Positions 7,653 through 15,791 of a stretch of 24,395 bases of DNA are shown in pieces. The stretch comes from a virus: positions 1 to 24,395 of the IMG/VR virus record IMGVR_UViG_3300009705_000113; one strand, given 5' to 3'. The position numbers and the translations under genes are program-made. Each line of letters opens with the position of its first letter. Within the stretch, counting starts at the first letter, position 1. The notes under the pieces are model-generated. The model worked only from the letters and a program-made list of their open reading frames with translations, was not told the DNA's origin and searched no databases.

Positions 7653-8513
7653 TTATATATCTTGTGTTGTTGTGATTGTATTTATATCATACGATACATA
7701 CCAATCTACCTGTGCACACGCTATACCTGTACACCCTAAAATTATTCCGTCCCCTAAATCTCTCATAGTACAAGACAAGCCCTCATTTGTTCCATTCACT
7801 CTTATAAAAGTATTGTCCTCTTTTGTTATAGTTCCTGCGTTATCCTTTTTTACAATTAAAGGGTTCTTTGCCATATTAGAGGAATTTCTAAAAATAGAAT
7901 AATCTCCAACGGCTACCCCATCACATTCTACACCCTCATTCAATGCTATTACAACTGCTATGACATTACACTCTATTATGTTTATAGTATTATTATCTAA
8001 CGATATTACATTCCTACTATAATGATTAGCAATATTCTCATCTGCTACTGAACCTAGTAGGTAAGCATACTTTTCTACTGCGTCTGTTGTTATTACATTC
8101 CCAATCATTGATGACTTAATATACCCACCTAAGCGTATGCCTCCGCCTTGCATAACCTCGCCCTGTCGCATTAACTTTGCGTGTGAACCCCCCAACACCG
8201 CAGCGTTCTTTATGCCTGATAAAACCTCATTTTTAGAACCATTTACTAAAACTCCTAATACATCATCTGCTAACTTATTATTACTTCCAAAGTCCTGTAC
8301 TTTTCTCTGCCTTTTCTTTATCTTCGCTACTTTCTGCCTACTCATCTTTCTTTGCACTCTACATATAGAACAAGATTTTTCATAAATATAGCCGTAACTA
8401 AGACAATGAAATAAATCTGCTTGGTGTTCTAATCCCTCTTTATCTTCAAAAACAACCTCTCCTGTTTGTCTGATAAATTTCGGCTTTAAACTATGATTTT
8501 CTCTAAATCTCAT
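7653..8513 (-). CDS. Hypothetical tail-region protein, 286 aa
   Basis: The N-terminal ~45 residues contain an HQADLFHCLSYGYIYE stretch and a CSIC pair, followed by a very basic segment (RKMSRQKVAKIKKRQRKVQ). The rest is Gly/Asn/Val-rich and beta-looking: repeated strand-like stretches such as GGGIRLGGYIKSSMIGNVIT and NNTINIIECNVIAVVIALNEG. No family is recognised. The start overlaps the stop of the 997-aa tail-hub gene (TAATG) and the tape measure follows by 2 nt, so it belongs to the tail operon. A tail-tip, receptor-binding or chaperone role is possible; nothing in the sequence decides this. Confidence 0.7.
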   Translation of the reverse strand: MRFRENHSLKPKFIRQTGEVVFEDKEGLEHQADLFHCLSYGYIYEKSCSICRVQRKMSRQKVAKIKKRQRKVQDFGSNNKLADDVLGVLVNGSKNEVLSGIKNAAVLGGSHAKLMRQGEVMQGGGIRLGGYIKSSMIGNVITTDAVEKYAYLLGSVADENIANHYSRNVISLDNNTINIIECNVIAVVIALNEGVECDGVAVGDYSIFRNSSNMAKNPLIVKKDNAGTITKEDNTFIRVNGTNEGLSCTMRDLGDGIILGCTGIACAQVDWYVSYDINTITTTQDI

Positions 8514-11506
8514 TATTCATTTATCCTTACGTTAACTGTAATCAATTCACACTTACTCAGTTCTCCTGATTTATACTCAATTTTATTAACTCTGTACAAT
8601 TTGTTTTTTATCCTAACCAAGTCCTTAAATTCAAAATGGTGTATATCTCTACCTGATAGCATAAAAGACGCTTTCAATACCCTTGTATCTTTGTGGTATA
8701 ACTCTTGAATATAAGCGTCCCAAAACTCTGTATAAAGATTTTCAGCAGGGCTAATAAACCCTCCAAAATAACTATATGAATATCCAAAGGTAGCTACCAT
8801 ACCTGTCCCTGTTGTTGGGAAGTTTTCAAATGGAGTAAATAGTCCGTATTTATTTTGGTTAGTCATCCACGTACCACTTGCAGTATTGTCTGTATCATAC
8901 GTCATTAGTCCTGTTTGCTCTCCGTTGTCAAATAGTATACGTGGTAAATTCTCACAACCCTCAGGTTCTTCGCCACTATCATCTGCGTCAAAAATTCTTG
9001 GGACAATAGCACTTCCCCAATTCGTTTGGTCTATTTGGTCTATTATTGTTGGTGCAAAAGGTGTCGCTATCACTTCCATCTCCTCTCCAACTCCAACCTC
9101 GTAAGTATTCCCTACTGTTGCTTGTCCGTATACTTCTCCTGTTTGTCTTGTGTAATGTCTTAAATACCAATCACTATCATCTGGCTCAAAAGAGAATAGT
9201 ATATTCTTTGAAAGCCCTGGCACAGGTTTCAACTCCATTTTCATAGTGTCTATCTTGCCTGTCCAATCGTGAATTACTCCGCTATCGGAATAATCTCTCC
9301 AAGGTATTATCTCTATATGTTTGTGGTCGTCCTTAGAGGGTATAACCATTAGATTAAACATAGTCAATAGACCTTTAGTAAATTCCCATTGTGTCATATC
9401 CCCCCTCAGAGTTGTTAATAGGTTTGATACGTTTACACTATTATATGATTGTGTGCTGAATGTTACATTAGTACAATCTCCAGGATAACCATTACAATCT
9501 TTATTAGATAACTTGGTTACTTGTGAGTACCCTGTGTTCTGATTAAATTGAAATCTTATCTTATCAGGAGCACCTGAGTTCTCGTCCATATTTAGTGAAA
9601 AGTTTCCGCTTGGCGACCAACTATCGCCAGAACCGACATAATCTGTGCCAGTCGTTTGATTAGACCAAGTCCCTGCTACTCCATCATAGATTTGTATTCT
9701 ATAATTTATAGTCCGTGAACTTGCACCATCATTGTAAAATCTAAAACTCCACTCTACATAAACTTGTTGTCCGTCTATTGTTGCTGAGAATTCATCTGTA
9801 CTTGTGTCCCACCAACCCTGATTTGATGGCGACACTCCATTGAGGTTCATATTTTGCCACGATTGTGTAGCCCATTGACTACCGCTCCAATTAAAAGCAT
9901 TGAAGTTAAAGTTAAAGTTACCGCCTGATATGTTTATTCCTGACCCCCAATTCATATCCATATATAACTTTGCGAATGGGTTGCTATCCATAAAAGGAGA
10001 GGTGTAAGTAAACCCTGCGTCTTTTATTATTCTTCTCATTAGATATAAACAATTTACCCAAGGACGAAAGGCACTCTCTAAACTTGGGAAATGTGGGGTG
10101 GTATCAGTCGTTATATCTACAAGTCCTGTCCAATCAACTAATGGGTATTTAAGAACCTGTGTATCGTTACTACCTACTACTCCATTAAGTGGTGCTATAC
10201 ACGCAACGCTATCAGAATAAAAGTTATTTAGTGTCTGTAAATTTCCGCTCCAACTCTCCTCTATATTTGTTGCCGTATATTCGTGGTTTATTTCGTTAAA
10301 ATTTATATCACTTAATCGTTTGTTTGCAACTTCTGTTTGTAAACTAACATTGTCTGCGAACACTACAACCTCATAAGATTGTTTTCCTTTTATGTCTTTA
10401 ATGTTTATTAACTGCATAAAGCCACTAAATATATCTAGGCTATCGTCCTTAATTAAACATTTAGTTTTCTTATACACATTGAAGTCGTGGTCCATAGTAA
10501 CCTCAAATGCGTGTTTGAAAAAGAGGTTGTTCTTCTTTGTCATTGGCAGTAAGAAGTTCTTTGAGTAACTACCAAACTTTGTATTAACTTTCTTAAAGTC
10601 ATCTACATTTAGAACCAAAGGAATATCCCCTGATGTATATAGGTCTAATGACTTGGCTCCTGATTGTCCCTCTAACGTGAACATAGATGTACCTGATGTT
10701 ATACTTAGATTATCTATTTCTATCTTATCATATTGTGGAGCAAAGAATTGTGTGCTTTGTCCGTTCCAACTTGGCACGTGTCTAAACCTTACTTGCAATA
10801 CTCCCTCTCCTGTTGCACTTGAACAGAAATAATCTACTGCCGTATTACTTGTAAGTATAGGTGTATCTGCGTAACAATATGCGTTCAAAAAACTCAGAGG
10901 AGAGTGTATTCCAGTCGGCTGACAGGCAGTATTATTAGCAGCAGCATTTGGTACATTACCTGCATAATAAGGTTGAGTTGTTCCCGAAGCCAATGGTAGT
11001 GAGTTCCAACCAACTCCTGTGTCTAACACCCCACACCATTCATAGCCAGAATTCTGATTTCCAGAAATTGGGTGGTTAGGGTACGAATAAGGATTTAGAC
11101 TTGTTACATCAAACGTAATTGTATAATGCGTTAAAGGTATCATACCTGTTACTTTCAAATAGAACCCTGATACATTAGGTTTCTGAGAACTAGCAGGTGC
11201 ACCTGGTCCCCCACCATTTACTCTGTGCGAACCATCTACTTCTAAAATACATTTCCCTGCGGTAAAGGTTGGAGGTATACCATCACTAAAATTAGAGTTG
11301 TCCACGGAATAAAACCCCTGCATAGACATTGTAGGTTGTTTCCCTGCCTCTTGAAACTTATATACGTTTCCGTTAGTATCATAGTCCCAAGCCTCACTTG
11401 TAAACGTAGAATTGAATTGTCCGTTAGTAACTCCGCCACCAAAGATTGGTACCCCTGTTATAGTATCTCCATAGTCCTGAGGGTATGCAATTAGTTCTAT
11501 TGCCAT
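8513..11506 (-). CDS. Tail hub / tail-associated (Tal-like) structural protein, 997 aa
   Basis: The second largest class of signal in the window. A hub core can be seen in three parts: residues about 290-420 (KVNTKFGSYSKNFLLPM, then LFFKHAFEVTMDHDFNVYK, then GFMQLINIKDIKGKQSYEVV), about 720-800 (MTQWEFTKGLLTMFNLMVIP, then HIEIIPWRDY), and the C-terminus (FEFKDLVRIKNKLYRVNKIE). This layout is typical of tail-hub/baseplate proteins of Bacteroidota phages. It is interrupted by two large beta-rich, Trp/Asn/Gly-rich stretches at about 20-285 and 525-700. The first ends in a YDKIEIDNLSI strand like those closing carbohydrate-binding jelly rolls. Role at the tail tip is inferred from this and from the neighbouring tail genes. 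Confidence 0.7.
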   Translation of the reverse strand: MAIELIAYPQDYGDTITGVPIFGGGVTNGQFNSTFTSEAWDYDTNGNVYKFQEAGKQPTMSMQGFYSVDNSNFSDGIPPTFTAGKCILEVDGSHRVNGGGPGAPASSQKPNVSGFYLKVTGMIPLTHYTITFDVTSLNPYSYPNHPISGNQNSGYEWCGVLDTGVGWNSLPLASGTTQPYYAGNVPNAAANNTACQPTGIHSPLSFLNAYCYADTPILTSNTAVDYFCSSATGEGVLQVRFRHVPSWNGQSTQFFAPQYDKIEIDNLSITSGTSMFTLEGQSGAKSLDLYTSGDIPLVLNVDDFKKVNTKFGSYSKNFLLPMTKKNNLFFKHAFEVTMDHDFNVYKKTKCLIKDDSLDIFSGFMQLINIKDIKGKQSYEVVVFADNVSLQTEVANKRLSDINFNEINHEYTATNIEESWSGNLQTLNNFYSDSVACIAPLNGVVGSNDTQVLKYPLVDWTGLVDITTDTTPHFPSLESAFRPWVNCLYLMRRIIKDAGFTYTSPFMDSNPFAKLYMDMNWGSGINISGGNFNFNFNAFNWSGSQWATQSWQNMNLNGVSPSNQGWWDTSTDEFSATIDGQQVYVEWSFRFYNDGASSRTINYRIQIYDGVAGTWSNQTTGTDYVGSGDSWSPSGNFSLNMDENSGAPDKIRFQFNQNTGYSQVTKLSNKDCNGYPGDCTNVTFSTQSYNSVNVSNLLTTLRGDMTQWEFTKGLLTMFNLMVIPSKDDHKHIEIIPWRDYSDSGVIHDWTGKIDTMKMELKPVPGLSKNILFSFEPDDSDWYLRHYTRQTGEVYGQATVGNTYEVGVGEEMEVIATPFAPTIIDQIDQTNWGSAIVPRIFDADDSGEEPEGCENLPRILFDNGEQTGLMTYDTDNTASGTWMTNQNKYGLFTPFENFPTTGTGMVATFGYSYSYFGGFISPAENLYTEFWDAYIQELYHKDTRVLKASFMLSGRDIHHFEFKDLVRIKNKLYRVNKIEYKSGELSKCELITVNVRINE

Positions 11507-11507
11507 A

Positions 11508-13214
11508 TTAAGGTCTTAATGTTTTAATGTCTATTGCTATATCTAATTTTAGAGTGTATTGAATTAAACCTTTCTCTTTCATACCTCTCACTCTTTTTCT
11601 CTTGAATTTCTTATCTGCTATATTAACAGGTATAGGTTCTTGTGGGGTTCTATAAAAATCAGTTCCTGTTCTTTGAGGTATAATGAAAACCTCTGGACTT
11701 AAAAATAGTTCTTCTAGCCATTGAGAGTGTTCTTCTGAATGTACCCAATCAGAGTTTACAGTCATCTGATAACTACTATCATTCTTATAAACTTTATTAG
11801 CCCTTTGCTGATGTGGAGAATTTCTATAATAATCTCCTGACCACTTACCTTGCAACGGCTTATATGTCTTTGATTTATTTGATACTGTCATTGAACTCTT
11901 TTTTGTAAATGTCATATAGTCCCAAGCACCGAAAGGGTTTATCCAAGCAAGACGTATAGGTTCACTCTCACACCCAACTGTTGGGCTTTCTGCAACGTGG
12001 TCGTATAGGATAAAATACTGCTCCTGTCCGCAGGTTTCATAAACATTACTACCACTACAATCATCTCCCCAATACATAGGTTGAACAGAATACATATAAC
12101 AATCAGCTTCAAATGTAAAGCCCCCTGCTTGTAGATTAGCAGGTCCACAACCAAACCAAGCAGTAGCGTCTTTTCTCGTTGTACTTATAACGTCAGCGTG
12201 ATACCCTCCATTTGCAATAGTATTAGCAATATATGTTGTTGGGTTAGAGGCAGTTCCAGAATGGTTGTGCTTATATTGGTTTATCTTCATTGCATAAACT
12301 CCAAACTCAGTACCCCCCCAATTATTCCCAGACCAAGGGGTATAAAAGCCACTTGTAATAGTTATATTATTTACATAACTAAATGTGTGATAGTCATTCA
12401 TAGTTACAAAATTCCTACGAGGTGCGTAGGTCATAAATACATTACTTACTTGCTCTCCCCAAGTACAATATACATTATCGTACCAAGGTTGTAAATAACT
12501 ATTATGGTTCTCATAAGTAGTATGCTGCTGAAAAGGGCTCATAAATGTCCATTCACTCTTTCCCCATCTCCCTGCTAAACCTGTTGTAGTTGCGAGTGTA
12601 TAATAATCATTCCAAGCCTCAGTAGTATTAGTCCCCTCCCCTTTGTTGCTACCTGTTCTAAATATCTCTGTATTGTAAAAAGAAGATGGCTGAAATTGTC
12701 CGTTAAATATAAAGAAATCGTCTGTATCTTCATATATACCTGATAAGACAGGTTGTCCATCAGCCGTAGTAGAAAACTCTGAATAGAAATGTAAGTGATA
12801 CCAGGCGGTATACCCAACTTTCTCATCTACTCCTACCTGACAAAATTTATCTATATAGTGTATTGAGTGTTGCTTGTATTGATTAGTGGTATGTGTATCA
12901 ACATAACTATTCCCCTCTTGCTCTGATGGATTGGAGTTACTAAACCCTAAATTTCCCTCATACTGCGTAGTCGTATAATCTTTCAATATAGAACCTATAT
13001 CAAAAAAGCCGTGTCCACTTTCGTTTGGAGATACTTTAATAGATAAATTCCCTAAGTCTGCCGTACCTTTTGATGTAGATACAAGAACCTTACAAACATA
13101 TCTAAACTTATAATTACCTATAACGTCATCATCATATACTACCCATACATTATCCATTGAAGAACTATGTACTGTTGCGTGTTTATCAGGTTGTTGTTTT
13201 ATTGTAAAAGCCAT
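11508..13214 (-). CDS. Large tail / baseplate structural protein, 568 aa
   Basis: Residues 1-110 look like the start of a beta-sandwich tail protein (DNVWVVYDDDVIGNYKFRYV, then a segment with SPNESGHGFFDIGSI). A long middle part is rich in Tyr, Trp, Asn and Thr. The C-terminal third has IRLAWINPFGAWDYMTFTKK and a conserved-looking end with SPEVFIIPQ and IPVNIADKKFKRKR. This arrangement is what I recall from distal-tail or baseplate proteins of Bacteroidota phages; the Trp/Tyr-rich centre could bind carbohydrate. The gene ends 2 nt before the 997-aa hub gene and starts 3 nt after the gp10-like gene. Exact role unproven. Confidence 0.65.
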   Translation of the reverse strand: MAFTIKQQPDKHATVHSSSMDNVWVVYDDDVIGNYKFRYVCKVLVSTSKGTADLGNLSIKVSPNESGHGFFDIGSILKDYTTTQYEGNLGFSNSNPSEQEGNSYVDTHTTNQYKQHSIHYIDKFCQVGVDEKVGYTAWYHLHFYSEFSTTADGQPVLSGIYEDTDDFFIFNGQFQPSSFYNTEIFRTGSNKGEGTNTTEAWNDYYTLATTTGLAGRWGKSEWTFMSPFQQHTTYENHNSYLQPWYDNVYCTWGEQVSNVFMTYAPRRNFVTMNDYHTFSYVNNITITSGFYTPWSGNNWGGTEFGVYAMKINQYKHNHSGTASNPTTYIANTIANGGYHADVISTTRKDATAWFGCGPANLQAGGFTFEADCYMYSVQPMYWGDDCSGSNVYETCGQEQYFILYDHVAESPTVGCESEPIRLAWINPFGAWDYMTFTKKSSMTVSNKSKTYKPLQGKWSGDYYRNSPHQQRANKVYKNDSSYQMTVNSDWVHSEEHSQWLEELFLSPEVFIIPQRTGTDFYRTPQEPIPVNIADKKFKRKRVRGMKEKGLIQYTLKLDIAIDIKTLRP

Positions 13215-13216
13215 AT

Positions 13217-13750
13217 CTATTTTTTCGTTAATAAGTGTTCAACTGCCGTCTCAAATTGTTTTGCAAACCCAATAGGGAGTTCTTTAAGTCCCAATGCTAA
13301 CGGCTCCGTGAACCATCTCTTACTCTTTATTCCTTTCTTCCCTATACTCCGTGCTATTAAAAAGTCTAAACTCTTTCTCGGCATAAATCTTCCTTTCTTT
13401 GTTCTCGGTGCTATCCCTCTTGTTACTACCCATTTATCTAAAGCACTACTTGGTGGTTGAGAATGTCCTGCTGCTTTTTTATAACCAAAAGGACTTATCT
13501 TGTTTACCATATCTACATCAATATAGTGTTGTTTCTTTTCTGTTCCACTAACTCCTTTGTCAATATATTCTCCATACGGAGGCATTGTAAATGTTATCCG
13601 CCAAGTGCCGTTATCGTCCTTTACTGACACTTTTAGGTTCTTTCCAAGCCCTCCCTTTGAGAACTTACTTGCGTTATCCTTAGCCTCATTTACTATATCG
13701 TTCCCCCAATTCTGTAAGTATTTCTCTATACCTTTAAAGTCCTTAGACAT
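13217..13750 (-). CDS. HK97 gp10-like tail-completion protein (candidate)
   Basis: A 177-aa basic protein. The opening is helical (FKGIEKYLQNWGNDIVNEAKDN), followed by strands (KNLKVSVKDDNGTWRITFTM), a PPYGEYIDKGVSGTEKK turn, a Lys/Pro-rich insert with GIAPRTKKGRF, and a final helix. Proteins of the HK97 gp10 family, which sit at the head-tail joint, have this same helix, strand, Y-G-x-x-x-D-x-G layout. The match is by pattern only. Its start overlaps the stop of the 147-aa gene (TAATG). Confidence 0.55.
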   Translation of the reverse strand: MSKDFKGIEKYLQNWGNDIVNEAKDNASKFSKGGLGKNLKVSVKDDNGTWRITFTMPPYGEYIDKGVSGTEKKQHYIDVDMVNKISPFGYKKAAGHSQPPSSALDKWVVTRGIAPRTKKGRFMPRKSLDFLIARSIGKKGIKSKRWFTEPLALGLKELPIGFAKQFETAVEHLLTKK

Positions 13751-14193
13751 TATGCTGAGGCTACAAGTACATCTAATTTACAAGGTAGTGTGTTAGCGAT
13801 TGCAGTTATATCTTTTATACTTCCCTCTGACGCTATTGCTTGGACGGCATTATCTATTGCGTCTAAACTACTTGCGTGGTTGTATAGTACAAATGTTTCC
13901 CCTGCTCCTAACTTATATAACACCTCATCATTGTCATCATTGGAAATTCGTAAGGTTACAAAGTTAGTAGCGTCTTTGTTTGTTATTCTTGCGTACTTTA
14001 TTAAGTCCTCATCAAGAGTTGAGCCTGATACTAATGTCCTGTCTGTACTATAAACATTTGTTTCTGTCACAGGTATAGTTATAATTCTATTGTATACATC
14101 ATTGATACCTGTAATAAGTTGTATAGAGGTATTACCCTTATTCTTTCCCTCTATCTTTACCTCATCTGTAATTGTTACTGTTAAATCTGCCAT
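13750..14193 (-). CDS. Probable virion protein, beta-rich, 147 aa
   Basis: A 147-aa protein with a clean alternating pattern (MADLTVTITDEVKIEGKNKG, a GINDVYNRIITIPVTETNVY stretch, then KDATNFVTLRISND and LGAGETFVLYNHAS). It looks like an all-beta virion protein, comparable in size to minor tail or fibre-like proteins, but no family is recognised. The ending is Ala/Ile-rich. Its stop overlaps the start of the gp10-like gene, so the two are co-translated. Confidence 0.65.
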   Translation of the reverse strand: MADLTVTITDEVKIEGKNKGNTSIQLITGINDVYNRIITIPVTETNVYSTDRTLVSGSTLDEDLIKYARITNKDATNFVTLRISNDDNDEVLYKLGAGETFVLYNHASSLDAIDNAVQAIASEGSIKDITAIANTLPCKLDVLVASA

Positions 14194-14262
14194 TGTTATA
14201 ATTTTATTGTTATTTTAAATTTCTTCCAACCTATCTCTATTATCCACTTACCTATTCTAAAC
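14194..14262 (-). other. Gap with no clear gene
   Basis: This short stretch between the 27-aa and 147-aa genes is A/T-rich on the minus strand. It holds a possible GTG-start basic peptide of about 22 residues (from about 14267, ending near 14200) with a WIIEIGWKKFKI segment. It has no ATG and no clear leader, so I do not call it a gene. No hairpin terminator is seen. Confidence 0.4.
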
Positions 14263-14346
14263 TTAAACACAAGCCCAAATTATTAGACCTGCTAAGATTA
14301 GTAAGTATACTCCAAATATCTTTAAGTGTGCTTTGTCTGTTTCCAT
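14263..14346 (-). CDS. 27-aa single-pass membrane peptide
   Basis: An ATG at 14346 overlaps the stop of the 199-aa gene (TAATG) and opens a 27-codon frame. The peptide has a short charged start (METDKAHLKIFG) followed by a hydrophobic span (VYLLILAGLIIWACV) to the end. Such tiny one-pass peptides are common in phage operons. A role in the host membrane is possible but unproven, and the coupling with the upstream stop is the main support for translation. Confidence 0.5.
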   Translation of the reverse strand: METDKAHLKIFGVYLLILAGLIIWACV

Positions 14347-14945
14347 TATTTTCTACAATCGTTTATGTCTTGTGGTATGTCGCAAGTCTGATACTCAAAT
14401 TGTACTACTACCCTGAGGTTAAATACCCACCCTGATACCGCATTTGCAAATCTCTCGGTAAAAGGTTCTAATGTTATATCGCTTTCTGCTAACCAATACC
14501 TACGAGGTTGTTCTGACGTGTGATGTCCTGTATGTGTTGGGTTCTGTGGGCTACCTGCTGGTGTGTTACCTGCACCCATATTGTGAGATAAAAGTGTGCC
14601 GAATTTATACTCTGATATTAAATCAGTACATATCTGCATTGTGTCTGATAACACTTCTTGCTCGTTACTCTCGTGAGGTTCTACTAAATCACAAACAAGT
14701 ATCTGCAAATCAAACTCTAATGTCTTTGCACCTGCAATTACATTGAGAGGGTTTATATGGCATAAAGGGAATAGGGTGTTCTTCTCTAAATCTATCTCCC
14801 AAATATCTCCGACTGTTGTAGCTTTGATTTGATGGTGGCTCTCAGAAATACACCATATAGTATCTATAACATTATTATAGTCCTTTCCTCTATTGCTATC
14901 AACCCTAACTACTCCGTCCTTATCTGCTAATCCGTATATTGTCAT
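14346..14945 (-). CDS. Tail-completion-like structural protein, 199 aa (candidate)
   Basis: A 199-aa protein lying directly after the tail-assembly-chaperone pair. The start ATG overlaps the stop of the frameshifted chaperone extension (ATGA). Visible features are an N-terminal IWCISESHHQIKATTVGDIW region, a LEFDLQILVCDLVEP strand with HESNEQEVLSDTMQICTDLI helix, and a late strand GWVFNLRVVVQFEYQTCDIP. In Bacteroidota phages such a protein with this EVLSDTMQI-type helix is found in tail modules, and a tail terminator/completion role is plausible; I am not sure of it. Confidence 0.6.
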   Translation of the reverse strand: MTIYGLADKDGVVRVDSNRGKDYNNVIDTIWCISESHHQIKATTVGDIWEIDLEKNTLFPLCHINPLNVIAGAKTLEFDLQILVCDLVEPHESNEQEVLSDTMQICTDLISEYKFGTLLSHNMGAGNTPAGSPQNPTHTGHHTSEQPRRYWLAESDITLEPFTERFANAVSGWVFNLRVVVQFEYQTCDIPQDINDCRK

Positions 14946-15756
14946 AACTTACTTTTTAATCTGTGTTGTCTTTCGTAGTGTTCTTTCTGTTTCCTTAAAT
15001 CAAACTCATACGTTAGCCAAGTTAAACACTTATCTATTGGCTCTAATAATACCTTATCCATATTTGTTATATCCTCTTTGCATAATGAATATACTATTTG
15101 GTACCAACCCCACCCTCCAAGGAAGTCTGTGTCAAAACCTTTTTCTTCAAGTGCTTCATCAGAATGGGAGAATAAGTCGCTATATTTTTCATAAGTTCCT
15201 CTCCGAAATTCAAAAAAAAAACGGAGGCTCCTGTTAGCCAACCTACATTGAATTTCTCTAAGAATATCTTCTCGGCACTTTCACTATCATAGTCCTCGTA
15301 CTTCTCTATTGCGTATTTATCTCCCTTTTTCTTAACAATAGGTCTATAAAGTAATGCTATTAACTTATGTAGATTATCCGTAGCATTTTCCTTTGAGTAT
15401 GTTTCTAAATCTACATATTCTCCCAACGTCATTTGTGATAGGTTAGGGTGGAACCCATACTCCACTCCATCCATCTTTATAATGTTGTGTAATTTTGCAT
15501 TGGGTTCTTCCTTTAACAATCCCTCTATCTCCCTTTGTATCTTCATTATACTATCTATCGGAATTCTGTTAGCCTCTTTCTCAGGCATATCACAAAGAAT
15601 GCAGATGATTTTTATCATTCTTTCTATATCTCCTATTGTATTTTTTTGTCTTTCTATCTTTTGAATTTCTTGAAATTGTCCGAGCATAACATCATTCCAA
15701 TGTATAGGGAGGTTGTAATCATTCTTCTTTCCCTCATAGTGTGTTGTCAATATCAT
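14942..15756 (-). CDS. Tail assembly chaperone, long -1 frameshift product (GT-type)
   Basis: Translation from 15756 can slip by -1 on the T10 run at 15212-15221. About 181 residues of the short form would then be joined to a 90-residue extension that begins F-EFRRGTYEKYSD and ends at 14942, giving roughly 271 aa. The extension frame has no ATG of its own (only a TTG at 15241 lies upstream of the slip site), overlaps the short form by almost 150 nt, and ends exactly in the ATGA overlap with the next gene. The extension contains GWGWYQIVYSLCKEDITNMD, then LLEPIDKCLTWLTYEFDLR, like the T part of tail chaperones. Overlapping frames with a slippery run in a tail module are the classical lambda G/GT arrangement. 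Confidence 0.65.
15094..15756 (-). CDS. Tail assembly chaperone, short product (G-type)
   Basis: A 220-aa protein. I choose the ATG at 15756 rather than a GTG 78 nt upstream, because the upstream part would lie inside the terminase gene and the ATG is preceded by a conserved leader motif. It contains IHWNDVMLGQFQEIQKIERQ, a helical MIKIICILCDMPEKEANRIP region, a GYHPNLSQMTLGEYVDLET-like segment (GFHPNLSQMTLGEYVD), and NLHKLIALLYRPIV. The fold is mostly helical, as in tail chaperones, which coat the tape measure during tail assembly. Its last 40 residues are replaced by another frame in the predicted frameshift product. Confidence 0.65.
   Translation of the reverse strand: MILTTHYEGKKNDYNLPIHWNDVMLGQFQEIQKIERQKNTIGDIERMIKIICILCDMPEKEANRIPIDSIMKIQREIEGLLKEEPNAKLHNIIKMDGVEYGFHPNLSQMTLGEYVDLETYSKENATDNLHKLIALLYRPIVKKKGDKYAIEKYEDYDSESAEKIFLEKFNVGWLTGASVFFLNFGEELMKNIATYSPILMKHLKKKVLTQTSLEGGVGTK
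15211..15222 (-). other. Slippery run T10 for -1 frameshifting
   Basis: The minus strand reads G-T10-G here. In the chaperone frame the codons are GTT TTT TTT TTG; a one-base backward slip gives TTT followed by GAA and enters the extension frame. Ten identical bases make re-pairing of both tRNAs possible. A downstream stimulating structure was not evident by eye. Confidence 0.6.
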
Positions 15757-15759
15757 AGT

Positions 15760-15770
15760 TAGTAATGGGT
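15760..15770 (-). promoter_or_regulatory. Leader motif ACCCATTACTA, copy B
   Basis: ACCCATTACTA on the minus strand, followed by ACT and the ATG at 15756. It lies in the 35-nt gap after the terminase gene, at the start of the tail block. Same word and spacing as copy D, which favours a functional element over chance. Confidence 0.55.
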
Positions 15771-15791
15771 TTAATTTATAAATAGTTTGTC

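Noticed and set aside
6978-7739. Plus-strand open frame of 253 codons
   Set aside because: It is antisense to the tape measure gene; its Ala/Ile/Pro-rich composition mirrors the helix-rich minus-strand protein and there is no leader.
11939-12154. Minus-strand shadow frames inside the 568- and 997-aa genes (also 8988-9170, 11242-11442, 12575-12826)
   Set aside because: All lie wholly inside larger, better supported frames on the same strand in another phase and have no protein-like features.
14200-14267. Possible 22-aa basic peptide with a GTG start
   Set aside because: No ATG, no leader and no neighbour coupling; too short to support.
14942-15241. 99-aa frame as an independent gene
   Set aside because: It has only a TTG start inside another gene; it is better explained as the -1 frameshift extension of the tail chaperone.
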